Of a DNA stretch of 64,000 bases, positions 53,971 to 62,591 are shown one piece after another. A program made the translations under genes and the position numbers. Position 1 is the stretch's first letter. Every line of letters starts with the position of its first letter. The DNA comes from Pseudomonas sp. dw_358 (GTDB lineage Bacteria; Pseudomonadota; Gammaproteobacteria; Pseudomonadales; Pseudomonadaceae): assembly GCF_018449655.1 (NCBI RefSeq), contig NZ_JAAVUX010000020.1:35337-99336 (forward strand), written 5' to 3'. Under the pieces are notes generated by a model. It had not been told where the DNA came from, did no database searches, and saw nothing but the letters and a program-made list of their open reading frames with translations.

Positions 53971-54594
53971 CTAGTGCGTATTCAGAAAATCAATCACACC
54001 GTCAGTGACGTCGAGCACCGTTTTGGTTTCGTTGAACAGCACCGCAGACTCACTGTTGACCACCAATTGATAACCCTTGGTGCGCGCGTACCCAGCGGTT
54101 GAGTCGAGCACAACCTGCTCGGCTCTTTTGTACAGATCCTGATCAAAGCGCCGACGTTGTTCCTCGAGGCTGTCCAGGCCGGCCATACGGCCCTGCAGGT
54201 CGAGGATGAGTTGATCGCCGTCGCTGGCTTTGGCGCAGCGCAGGGTCACCATGTAGTTCGCCGGCAGGCCCGCACTGGTCATGCGCGAGCTGCCAACCGC
54301 GGCGGCCTCGGTCGGGTGCATGTCACTGTCGCGGGTTTGCAGGGCCATGCAGCGGGCCATTGCGGTTTGCCTGAGTTCGCTGATCTGCTTGCGCAGCAGC
54401 TCGAGATTCTGTCTGTCCTGAGTGGCATTGGCCAGAGCGGCAGGGTAGGGGTTGTCCTTACGCACCCGGTCGCGCGCGGCACTGAGTACCTCGGACTTCT
54501 TTTCCACGGCCCAGAGTACCGCCGGCTTTGCGCCGAATTGTCCGTTGCAGGCCACCAGCAGCAGGCAGATCGGGAGTATTTTCAGGGTCTTCAT
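53971..54594 (-). CDS. predicted lipoprotein with Skp/OmpH-like C-terminus
   Basis: A 207-residue protein with a lipoprotein signal peptide (lipobox LVAC, Cys16). The body is Gln/Arg-rich and helical; the C-terminal stretch ARTKGYQLVVNSESAVLFNETKTVLDVTDGVI resembles the end of Skp/OmpH periplasmic chaperones. Real Skp is soluble and about 160 residues, so this would be a membrane-tethered variant. AAGGA precedes the ATG at 54594. The function is inferred from the C-terminal match only. Confidence 0.6.
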   Translation of the reverse strand: MKTLKILPICLLLVACNGQFGAKPAVLWAVEKKSEVLSAARDRVRKDNPYPAALANATQDRQNLELLRKQISELRQTAMARCMALQTRDSDMHPTEAAAVGSSRMTSAGLPANYMVTLRCAKASDGDQLILDLQGRMAGLDSLEEQRRRFDQDLYKRAEQVVLDSTAGYARTKGYQLVVNSESAVLFNETKTVLDVTDGVIDFLNTH

Positions 54595-54728
54595 GTCGTT
54601 CCTTCGAGGCGGGCGTACAAGCTGGTCATCCCGTACCCATCGGCTTCCCGGTAAAAACCTTTAGAACTGCCAGGCAATCCTGGTCAAAGGCGATGCCAGC
54701 TGTCGGACCGAACTTGCTCGCCAAGAAG

Positions 54729-55346
54729 CTACCGCGTTCTCCCCAGCGCATCCCACATCCCCAAGATCTGTGTCACCCCGGCATCAATTTGCTCGAAAGA
54801 CACTCCATCCCGAGCCAACACCGAAATCCCCAGCAGAAAACTGTCGAACACCGTCGCCAGCGCCTGCGCCGCCACCGTGGTCGGCAGTTCACCATTGGCC
54901 TTCGCCCGTTCGACACAGGCCAGCATGCCGCCGCGGTTCACGGCGCGTGCTCGAGCGAGGGGCCCGGAGATGGCCTTGCTCTCATCCGTGCAGGCACTGA
55001 GCAGGCCCAGCGCCACCAGGCAACCTTTGGGATGGTCAGGCTCACACTGCATTTTCGCTGAGCGCCGCAGCGTGCGTTCAATGGCCTCTCTAGGGGCCAG
55101 CGTGGTATCGAACAGGCTATCCATCACCCGGCCATGGGTGTCGAGATAGCGTTCGATTACTTCATTGAACAACGCCTGCTTCGAGCCAAAGGCTGCGTAG
55201 AAGCTGGGTGCAGTGATACCGCCACCGATGCTGGCCTTGAGCTGGGTGAGCGATGCCGCATCGAACCCATGTTCCCAGAACACATGCAGGGCCTGAGTGA
55301 TTGCCAGGTCACGATCAAAAGTACGCGGGCGTCCCATCTGGGCCAT
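54729..55346 (-). CDS. TetR/AcrR-family transcriptional regulator
   Basis: A 205-residue repressor with an N-terminal TetR helix-turn-helix (about 8-60; GRPRTFDRDLAITQALHVFWEHGF, GITAPSFYAAFGSKQALF) and a ligand-binding C-terminal domain. GGAGG sets the ATG at 55346. It is divergent from an MFS exporter, the classic arrangement for local repression. Ligand unknown. Confidence 0.92.
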   Translation of the reverse strand: MAQMGRPRTFDRDLAITQALHVFWEHGFDAASLTQLKASIGGGITAPSFYAAFGSKQALFNEVIERYLDTHGRVMDSLFDTTLAPREAIERTLRRSAKMQCEPDHPKGCLVALGLLSACTDESKAISGPLARARAVNRGGMLACVERAKANGELPTTVAAQALATVFDSFLLGISVLARDGVSFEQIDAGVTQILGMWDALGRTR

Positions 55347-55454
55347 GTGAGCCTCCTCTCGGTTTAGATTGATACTAGTCGATACATAAGTCATTGACCA
55401 GCTCTGCACTCGGCTCTATATTTGTACCGAACAGTATATTAGTAGGGGTAGCGA
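55347..55454. promoter_or_regulatory. divergent promoter/operator between TetR gene and MFS gene
   Basis: 108 AT-rich bases between divergent starts. GATAC-TAGTC-GATAC forms a direct repeat (about 55370-55384). TGTACCGAACAGTATA at about 55424 is an imperfect dyad (5 of 8 pairs). One of these is likely the TetR operator; the sequence alone does not decide. Confidence 0.45.
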
Positions 55455-56660
55455 ATGGACAAGAATCAGCAACAGGGAGCCAGGCTTCCGCTGGGGGCCT
55501 TGCTGGCACTGGCAATGACGGGGTTTATCTGCATCGTCACCGAGACCTTGCCGGCCGGTTTGCTGCCCGAGATCGGCAGTGGTCTACACCTCTCGGCAGC
55601 GCTGGCGGGGCAGACGGTCACGGTGTATGCATTGGGCTCGCTGCTAGCGGCCATTCCGCTGGCCATTGCCACGCAAAGCTGGCGCCGCAGGACGGTGTTG
55701 CTGATGACGGTGTTCGGCTTCCTGGTCTTCAACTCCATCACGGCGCTGTCCTCTCAATATTGGCTGATCCTGGTGGCGCGGTTCTTCGCCGGGGTCTCGG
55801 CGGGGCTGGCCTGGAGCCTGATAGCCGGCTACGCGCGGCGTATGGTGACGCCACCATTGCAGGGGCGTGCCTTGGCGGTAGCGATGGTGGGCACGCCCAT
55901 CGCGTTGTCGCTGGGGGTGCCGTTAGGCACATGGCTAGGTGGTTACATGGGATGGCGCCTGGTCTTTGGGTTGATGTCGGCGCTGACCTTGGCGTTGATC
56001 GCCTGGGTGCTGATCAAAGTACCGGACTACCCCGGCCAGAGCGCTTCGCAGCGCATGGCATTGCGGCAGGTGTTTGTCACACCCGGCGTGCGCTCGGTGC
56101 TGGCCGTGGTGTTTACCTGGATGCTGGCCCACAACATTCTCTACACCTACGTCGCGCCCTTCGTTGCCAGGGCGGGGCTGACCCGGCAGGTGGACAGGGT
56201 CTTGCTCGCCTTCGGTATCGCAGCGCTGGTCGGGATCTGGCTCACGGGGCGTCTCGTTGATCGGCACCTGCGCACAGCAGTATTGGTGAGCCTTGCCACA
56301 TTTGCCGCGGTGGCCATTTTCTTCGGGGTGTTCGCCAGCTCCGCCGTGGCGATCTACGTGGGCGTGTTCATCTGGGGGCTGACCTTTGGCGGGGCGGCAA
56401 CGCTGCTGCAGACGGCACTGGCAGACGCCGCCGGGAAGGGTGCGGACGTGGCGCTGTCGATGAACGTGGTGGTGTGGAACAGTGCGATTGCCGGCGGAGG
56501 CCTGCTGGGTGGGGTGCTGCTTGAGCATTGGGGGGTCAATGCTTTTCCGGGGGTATTGCTGGTGTTACTGGTGACCAGTCTGGCCATTGCGTTTCGGGCT
56601 CGGGCGCATGGGTTTGTGCAGGGGCAGCGGCATGGTGCGGCGGGAGTGGTGGAGCATTGA
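55455..56660 (+). CDS. MFS transporter (AraJ/DHA1-type exporter)
   Basis: A 401-residue MFS protein with 12 segments, beginning ALAMTGFICIVTETLPAGLLPEIG and with RFFAGVSAGLAWSLIAGYA, of the DHA1 (AraJ/SotB-like) exporters. Divergent from the TetR regulator, so probably expressed when a ligand relieves repression and likely exports that ligand. AGGGG precedes the ATG. Confidence 0.9.
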   Translation: MDKNQQQGARLPLGALLALAMTGFICIVTETLPAGLLPEIGSGLHLSAALAGQTVTVYALGSLLAAIPLAIATQSWRRRTVLLMTVFGFLVFNSITALSSQYWLILVARFFAGVSAGLAWSLIAGYARRMVTPPLQGRALAVAMVGTPIALSLGVPLGTWLGGYMGWRLVFGLMSALTLALIAWVLIKVPDYPGQSASQRMALRQVFVTPGVRSVLAVVFTWMLAHNILYTYVAPFVARAGLTRQVDRVLLAFGIAALVGIWLTGRLVDRHLRTAVLVSLATFAAVAIFFGVFASSAVAIYVGVFIWGLTFGGAATLLQTALADAAGKGADVALSMNVVVWNSAIAGGGLLGGVLLEHWGVNAFPGVLLVLLVTSLAIAFRARAHGFVQGQRHGAAGVVEH

Positions 56661-56743
56661 GCGCGGCACCGCGGTTTGTGCTGGCGGTGTAAACGCCGAC
56701 GTTGCAAACTCAAGAAACTTTAAGAGGCCCACGAGTATTGAAA

Positions 56744-56779
56744 GTTAACTCAATTAAATAGTCATTTAGTTGAGTTAAC
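56744..56779. repeat. 36-bp near-perfect inverted repeat, GTTAACTCAA type
   Basis: GTTAACTCAATTAAAT (56744-56759) pairs with ATTTAGTTGAGTTAAC (56764-56779) with one T:G mismatch and the loop AGTC. A further copy of the end motif, GTTAACTCA, recurs at 56871-56879. The arms are AT-rich with no T tail, unlike the terminators elsewhere in the window. It lies between the MFS stop and the cupin gene. Confidence 0.6.
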
Positions 56780-56945
56780 CCTGCCGAGTAGGCTCATGAG
56801 TTCAGGGAGGAGGCTACTTTCTATACGCGAGCCCGGTTTTTTTACAAATCGGGGGTTTGGCTCAGAAAAGGTTAACTCATGAGGTGGACTCAGGCTATTC
56901 AATACCCCGATGGTTTCGGTGGCTCCACACGGATTGGGCACTGAC

Positions 56946-57428
56946 TCACTGATAAGGACGGCCGTCTTTATGGGTGAAATGCCATTGACCGTCCACACCC
57001 ACAATGGCTTGGATGTCGTCCGACGGATAGCTCACGTTGTCCGACGGGCTGCGGTCACCCACTTCAAGGATGACACAGTCGGCATCCGAGCGGTTTTCCA
57101 AGTGGTGCGCCAGGCCGCCGGAAGGAAAGCCCGCAATCATGCCTGGCGCCAGTTGCACTGCCGAATCCCCGCGTAACAAGGTCGGATGGCCCTCCAGGAT
57201 GTAAATGAACTCATCCTGCCGCGAATGCGCATGGTGAAGCGCCGAGAGGCTACCCGGTGGCAGACGGACCAGATTCACACCAAGGTTCTTGAGATGGAAC
57301 AGATCGCCGAGTGGGTGTTTTTTTCGGCCTTGCATGCGGGATGCAAAAGGTTCGGGGTAATTGCTGGGGCGGATTCGTTCGGGGGCGTTGGATGCGAGGA
57401 TTGGGTTGGGTTCTGTGGGGTCGCTCAT
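56946..57428 (-). CDS. cupin-domain protein
   Basis: A 160-residue single-domain cupin: ALHHAHSRQDEFIYILEGHPTLL supplies the first metal-binding motif (HxH...E) and GLAHHLENRSDADCVILEVG the second. Probably a metal-dependent enzyme or sugar/amine-binding protein; not further assigned. AAGGA precedes the ATG at 57428. It is the last gene before the dif-like site. Confidence 0.87.
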   Translation of the reverse strand: MSDPTEPNPILASNAPERIRPSNYPEPFASRMQGRKKHPLGDLFHLKNLGVNLVRLPPGSLSALHHAHSRQDEFIYILEGHPTLLRGDSAVQLAPGMIAGFPSGGLAHHLENRSDADCVILEVGDRSPSDNVSYPSDDIQAIVGVDGQWHFTHKDGRPYQ

Positions 57429-57538
57429 CGTTACGGTCCTTGGTGATGGGCTTGTGTTCGTGACTGGGTGATCCTAGCGGTTTTTGGGGTGCGGCTCTGT
57501 GATTCTGCTGAGGGGTGGCTGGTGTGTGGATTTGTATG

Positions 57539-57566
57539 GGTTCGTATAATGTATATTATGTTAAAC
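57539..57566 (+). other. dif: dif: XerCD chromosome-dimer resolution site
   Basis: The 28 bases have the XerC arm GGTTCGTATAA, the central TGTATA and the XerD arm TTATGTTAAAC. Against E. coli dif (as I recall it) only three positions differ: 4, 7 and 28. The spacer and most of the XerD arm are identical. dif marks the replication terminus, where XerC and XerD resolve dimers under FtsK control. It lies 111 bp outside the cupin gene and 131 bp before the first recombinase start. Confidence 0.88.
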
Positions 57567-57696
57567 GAGGTGCTATGTTGGAAATGTTCATGAGCCTTGT
57601 AAGCCACTGATTGGACAAACCCGCTTAAGACGTCCAACCTCTCGAAGGGCCATGTCCTTCGTGTTCATGACGAGCCCTTGAATGAGGTTGCAGCCG

Positions 57697-58950
57697 ATGA
57701 AGCTGATTCAATCCCGATTTTCTTCAGGTCAGCGTGTACCGCTGCTCGTGCAAGCTGGTGACGAAGCTCCGTTGCCCATACTCGTTCCGTTCATCTACGT
57801 CCAACTCAAACTCAGGCGCCGCGCCTACAACACGGCTGCAGCACATCTACGCGCGATACAAGCGTTCTACGCCTATGCCGAAACTCGAGGCCTGGATGTC
57901 GATGAGGCAATCTTGGCGTGCCAGTTCGAGTCGATTCTGGCTTTGCTGGACGGTTACGCAATCTGGCTCCAAAGCGGACGTCAAGCCGACAACCTGATCG
58001 CCCGAATCGGCAAAGCTGAATCGGCACCTTTTCCGCAGATCGATCCGCGTACTCGTGACCAATACCTGCGGCTGTTGAAGCAATACCTGTCCTGGTGTGT
58101 CTCCCGGTACATTCCGCGTGTTCGTCAAAACTCAACCTCCCTAATTAGCATCGAGGTTGCATTTGCAGATGTTGCCGACGTCATTGAACGGCGCTTCGAG
58201 AGCCATATCATCAATCTTCGCCCCGACCGCACTCGCTACCGCAGCCTGACGGATACCCAGCTTCAGATCGTTCGTGCACTGATTCGCCCGGACGCCACGG
58301 AGAATCCGTTTCCGGAACGATTGCAGTTGCGCAATTGGTTGATGATTGAATTGCTGCTGGAGACTGGTATCCGCCGCGGAGAGCTTTTGAAGCTCTACAC
58401 CACCGATATCAATCAGGGTTCACAGCATGCCTATGTCAGCGTCAACGATCGCGAACATGATCCAGGTGACCCGCGCGCTGAAGAGCCTGCGCTGAAAACG
58501 CACGGACGAACCGTAGGTATCTCCGCACAATTGTATGAGGTCTATGAGCGTTATATCCAAAGCGAACGCCGCCCTGTACGTTACGGCAAACCGATGAAAT
58601 TGCCGTACCGCTATTTGTTCATCTCTGATCGGGGCCGTCCGCTGTCGATTCGCGCGTTGTCGAACGTTTTTGACCGGCTATTTCTGACCATTGAACTGGC
58701 TCATTCGGGATTGTTGCCTACACTCTGCGCGCATGACTTTCGCCACACTTTTGCCGACCGCTTTTTGGCTTACCTGGTCGAGCAGCGTGGGTACGACCTC
58801 GAGCGGGCTACGGACGAACTTCGACGAGTCTGCGGTTGGTCTGAGACTTCGGCGATGCCACGCCGTTATGCCAGTCGATATCTCGCCGAGTCGGCGAACC
58901 TCCACAACGCCCAGCGTGCCTCGGCAGCCTGGAGCCGGATTGACAGCTAA
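57697..58950 (+). CDS. ginA: tyrosine recombinase GinA-like (first of trio)
   Basis: A 418-residue tyrosine recombinase. Core-binding domain about 1-150, catalytic domain about 170-400. Active-site residues: Arg226 in GIRRGELL, His346 and Arg349 in HDFR, Trp381 in CGW and Tyr391 in RRYASRY, so a complete set. The ATG at 57697 has an AGG at 57685; an in-frame ATG at 57682 is possible. It heads an operon with ginB (11-bp gap, GGAGG), ginC (overlap) and ginD. Best guess: the GInt type GinA. Confidence 0.88.
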   Translation: MKLIQSRFSSGQRVPLLVQAGDEAPLPILVPFIYVQLKLRRRAYNTAAAHLRAIQAFYAYAETRGLDVDEAILACQFESILALLDGYAIWLQSGRQADNLIARIGKAESAPFPQIDPRTRDQYLRLLKQYLSWCVSRYIPRVRQNSTSLISIEVAFADVADVIERRFESHIINLRPDRTRYRSLTDTQLQIVRALIRPDATENPFPERLQLRNWLMIELLLETGIRRGELLKLYTTDINQGSQHAYVSVNDREHDPGDPRAEEPALKTHGRTVGISAQLYEVYERYIQSERRPVRYGKPMKLPYRYLFISDRGRPLSIRALSNVFDRLFLTIELAHSGLLPTLCAHDFRHTFADRFLAYLVEQRGYDLERATDELRRVCGWSETSAMPRRYASRYLAESANLHNAQRASAAWSRIDS

Positions 58951-58961
58951 GGAGGTTCGCC

Positions 58962-60482
58962 ATGACCAAATCAGCCGATCAAGAACACGCTTCACCCTCC
59001 TCCTCTTTTCCGGCCTACGTGTTCGAGGGCCCTGCTCTGGTTGCGATTCGAACTCGCACTAATGACCAGCCACGATACGTTGATACGCGGATGACAGTGT
59101 GGACGTGGTACGACGGTGGAGTAGCACTGAAAATTGACTGGGCCGCGCTTGACTTAACTCCAGAGTTTAATGAAATAGCCAAGGGCTTTATGGCATTTGC
59201 TTTGGAAAAATATGCTCCGCAGACAGCCTTCATGTTTGTAAGATCTCTCGTCTATTTATCAAGAACTGCGCTCGGCCGTCACTTCCCTTGGAATTATAAT
59301 AATTTAATCACTGAATTAGATGATTTGAAGAAATTTAGGCAGCATCTAATTGGATTCCGCAGGCTTTATCGCTGGGCAGTTGACAGAGGGATTAAAGGTT
59401 TCGATTCAAGTATCTACCTTAAAATCAAGGACGTGAAATCAGATCGAGTTGACCCGTATGCACGAATTTTTCTCTCGCAGTCTGGCTTGGATTTAGATGA
59501 GGAAGTTCGGTTGCTCAAGCGCATTGAACGAGAAGTGTCACCTGATTCTTGGCAAGAAGCTCAGCTTAATATAATGCTTCACATGGGTTTCGAACTCGCA
59601 CCACGCTCGATTCAATTCCATTCGCTTGACATCGCAGATTTTGAGTTTGTCGAAAGCGCAGATCATGAAAGGTATTACACCCTCTGGCTACCCATGGCCA
59701 AAAAAGTCGGTCAGCGCAGACCTGAACGACGGCCCCGTAAAATGACAACCCGGCTGGGGGAGAAAATCTCGCAGCATGTTTCGGAAATGCGATGCCGCTT
59801 TGGCGATGACTGCGAACCATTGTTTATAAGTCTTAACGGAACACGCATGTCGGTAACCGAAATCATTACGGGCCTCAAACGCGAACTGTGTGAAGCCGGG
59901 ATAGACAAGGCAAACCAAGTAACGATGCTTCTGCGTCATCACCTAGGACAAGGATTGGCGGATCAAGGAACGCCCGCAGACATGATCGCCGAATTGCTCG
60001 GCCACAATAGCACGGTCGTGGCGCGTGCTTACGTAACGGCAACCCCCAACATTGCGCGGATCAAGGAGAAAGCGCTGGGTAAAAGCCCGGCTTATCAACG
60101 CATCATGCGCAGCTTATTAACTGGAGAAATCGTCCAGCGCCGCGATTCTGTTCCAGAAAGAGCCATACGCGGCGTCATTGATACGCAGTACATCGGGGAC
60201 ATCGGTGCCTGCGCCCTCCCGGTTCATACACACTGCCCCTACAACCCCGTATACGCCTGCTACACCTGCAAGAAATTTCACCCCTTTGCTGATGGCCGTC
60301 ATGAGCAGGTGAAGGAGGCGCTCCAACGGGAGGCTCAACGTTTCATTGATATCGCAGAACAAGGCGGCGACCTCATTCACAACCGACCCCTCGTCCAACA
60401 TCAGACAACCATTTTGGCGGTAAGCGCTACGATCGAACGCTGCCGGCAGCACACGGGGGATGTCGAAGATGACGCTGTCTAG
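58962..60482 (+). CDS. ginB: tyrosine recombinase GinB-like (second of trio)
   Basis: A 506-residue tyrosine recombinase with Arg215 in LAPRSIQ (box I), Arg325 in LLRHH (box II), His348 in LGHNS and Tyr357 in ARAYV. The box II His is Met322, so the active site is incomplete by the standard pattern, though the spacing R325-H348-Y357 is that of active enzymes. A Cys/His-rich C-terminus (CALPVHTHC, CYTCKKFH) suggests a zinc site. The middle is distinctly AT-rich. GGAGG precedes the ATG. Confidence 0.86.
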   Translation: MTKSADQEHASPSSSFPAYVFEGPALVAIRTRTNDQPRYVDTRMTVWTWYDGGVALKIDWAALDLTPEFNEIAKGFMAFALEKYAPQTAFMFVRSLVYLSRTALGRHFPWNYNNLITELDDLKKFRQHLIGFRRLYRWAVDRGIKGFDSSIYLKIKDVKSDRVDPYARIFLSQSGLDLDEEVRLLKRIEREVSPDSWQEAQLNIMLHMGFELAPRSIQFHSLDIADFEFVESADHERYYTLWLPMAKKVGQRRPERRPRKMTTRLGEKISQHVSEMRCRFGDDCEPLFISLNGTRMSVTEIITGLKRELCEAGIDKANQVTMLLRHHLGQGLADQGTPADMIAELLGHNSTVVARAYVTATPNIARIKEKALGKSPAYQRIMRSLLTGEIVQRRDSVPERAIRGVIDTQYIGDIGACALPVHTHCPYNPVYACYTCKKFHPFADGRHEQVKEALQREAQRFIDIAEQGGDLIHNRPLVQHQTTILAVSATIERCRQHTGDVEDDAV

Positions 60483-62583
60483 AGCAAGGCAGAGCCTCGA
60501 AGATTTTATTGCGCAGGAACAAACGATTTTTCAGTCGCTACCAATTTCAACTCCGTGGCCGGTACCGGCGTGGAGTGTCGGAGATTGGCTGCCACAGCGG
60601 GATAATAAACACGCCCTCACCTTCGAAACTCACAGGCAAGCCCTCGAGAAGTCAGGCTATCCCGCCCCACCTAAAGGGCCTCTACCCTCCACATTCCAAG
60701 ATTTTAGCAAGGCCTTGATTGTATATCTTCAACGTACCCGGAACCTGAAGCTATCAATGACGGTGGCATATAATATTGCCGCCCGACGGCTTTATAATCC
60801 GTTGTTTGAACGCGGTGTATCCGACCCCACAATGTTGACGCGAGGGGATTTCGACCGCGTTGCAGGCTTTCTGCGAGACAGTGGATACAAAAACTTCTAT
60901 GACGCGATGTCCCATCTTCAAGTAATTGCAGATACGATTGATAAACTGCGGTTAACCGATATAGCCATCCACTTTCAGTACGATGCAAAGCCAGAAAAGC
61001 GTCGTCACGACTATGTTTCATTGCATGATCCTGACCGCACGGTAAAGCAACGTAAATCTGATGATCGGTTGCCATCTCGAGAGGCGATGGAGGCCTACGC
61101 CTTATGCTCGAACAACCCGTTTAACGAGGGCGAAGAAATCTTGTTGCGCGTCATCGATTTATTGATCGCGACTGGGCAAAGGGGTAATGAGGTATCAGTA
61201 ATTCCCTTTGACTGCTGGGTCGAGAGGCCGATCAAAGGAGTGGCGGGTGAGGTGGTTATAGATGTCAATGGCAGGCCGCTGGTTGAATGCGGCATCAGGT
61301 ACTTTGCGGAAAAGCAATTTCAGTCACGTGTTCATTGGTTCGCTGAACGCGACGTTCCAATAGCTAGGCGCGCAGTTGAACGGTTGAAAGAATTAACCAC
61401 AGAGCAGCGAGAAGTCGCCGCGTGGCAAGAGTGTCACCCAGGGTGTATTTGGAGCTATCCTCCCCGAGCCGTGATCCCCGAAACCACTGTTTTGGAGTGG
61501 CTAGGTTTTAGCGAAGGGAAAAGTGCGAAGAGAAATCTGTATCTTTTCCTAACACGCAACGGTATTTATCCGGTCGATGATGAACCCAGTGAGAAGCGTG
61601 GGAAATTATTGAATCGTCGTTACGTAGCGGGTGATATTGAACGTTTAATCCTTCTAAAACTTCGTGGGCACGAAGCACTAGTGGAGATCGTCGACGGTAA
61701 GCGTCGTACTTTACTCAGAACCAGCGAAGTACTGGCCATCGCTTTTGACGGTCAATTTCGTTTTGGAGGTCGTGATGCGAATATACTCCGAGTGATTCCT
61801 CGGCGTGCAACCCTGGTGGATATTAATCGTGCGCTGGGTCATGACGTAAAATATCCGTCCATTTTTTCGCGCCGTTCGTTGACCGAGGCTGATGGAACCC
61901 CAATCCGGCTAACAAGTCACCAGCCTCGACATTGGCGGAACACGATTTATCACCTAGCGGGCATGAGCGATGTTCAGCAAGCATTGGCTTTAGGTCGTAA
62001 GCGTATTGACCAAAATGTTTACTATCAGCATACGACCATTGAGGAAGATTCCGCCGAACATCAGGAATACTTGGAGTTCAATAGTTATAGCGAGCGCATT
62101 GATTTCCTACATACAGGTATAAGAAAAAAAAGTATTCAGGGCGCTTTAACCGACAGCTACCATTCCCTACTGGAAAATAAAGGCGCGCCCACTGCAGAAG
62201 CGTTCCTCACCGTACACGCGACGGCGCTGCACGCCACACCGTTTGGCGGTTGCGTTCATGATTTCTCCCAAGCACCTTGCCCTAAACATCTTCAGTGCTG
62301 GAATGGTTGCTCGCACCTGCATCTGATGGGTACACCTTCGGAGCGGGCAAACCTTGAGCGCCAGGCGGAGAGTATGGTGAGGGTAATAACCATCATGCGC
62401 GACGCTGGAATTGGTGAGGCAGGTAGTGATGTTTGGTTGGCGGATCAGGAGGACAAGCTCAGAAACTTAAAATCCGTCCTCGCACGCGATACCAATGCAG
62501 GTGTGCATCGCGTGTTCCCAAACGGGACTCCAATGACGGTAGCAGACGCGGACAAACTACACAGCTCGGTTTCAGATGACTAG
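60460..62583 (+). CDS. ginC: tyrosine recombinase GinC-like (third of trio)
   Basis: A 707-residue recombinase, the largest of the three. Arg241 in TGQRGNEV (box I), His487 and Arg490 in HQPR (box II) and Tyr521/Tyr522 in NVYYQH; the box III position reads LGRKR (His replaced by Arg). A C-terminal CVHDFSQAPCPKHLQCWNGC holds four Cys and probably binds zinc. It overlaps ginB by 23 bases; the ATG at 60469 (spacing better to GGGGGA) is an alternative start. GC content is lower than in the flanks. Confidence 0.86.
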   Translation: MSKMTLSRARQSLEDFIAQEQTIFQSLPISTPWPVPAWSVGDWLPQRDNKHALTFETHRQALEKSGYPAPPKGPLPSTFQDFSKALIVYLQRTRNLKLSMTVAYNIAARRLYNPLFERGVSDPTMLTRGDFDRVAGFLRDSGYKNFYDAMSHLQVIADTIDKLRLTDIAIHFQYDAKPEKRRHDYVSLHDPDRTVKQRKSDDRLPSREAMEAYALCSNNPFNEGEEILLRVIDLLIATGQRGNEVSVIPFDCWVERPIKGVAGEVVIDVNGRPLVECGIRYFAEKQFQSRVHWFAERDVPIARRAVERLKELTTEQREVAAWQECHPGCIWSYPPRAVIPETTVLEWLGFSEGKSAKRNLYLFLTRNGIYPVDDEPSEKRGKLLNRRYVAGDIERLILLKLRGHEALVEIVDGKRRTLLRTSEVLAIAFDGQFRFGGRDANILRVIPRRATLVDINRALGHDVKYPSIFSRRSLTEADGTPIRLTSHQPRHWRNTIYHLAGMSDVQQALALGRKRIDQNVYYQHTTIEEDSAEHQEYLEFNSYSERIDFLHTGIRKKSIQGALTDSYHSLLENKGAPTAEAFLTVHATALHATPFGGCVHDFSQAPCPKHLQCWNGCSHLHLMGTPSERANLERQAESMVRVITIMRDAGIGEAGSDVWLADQEDKLRNLKSVLARDTNAGVHRVFPNGTPMTVADADKLHSSVSDD

Positions 62584-62591
62584 GGGCGACC

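Noticed and set aside
56744..56779. Palindrome as a standard terminator
   Set aside because: AT-rich arms and no T tail; other terminators here are GC stems with T runs.
56762..57004. 80-codon minus frame near the palindrome
   Set aside because: Overlaps the cupin gene end and the repeat; no ribosome site or family.
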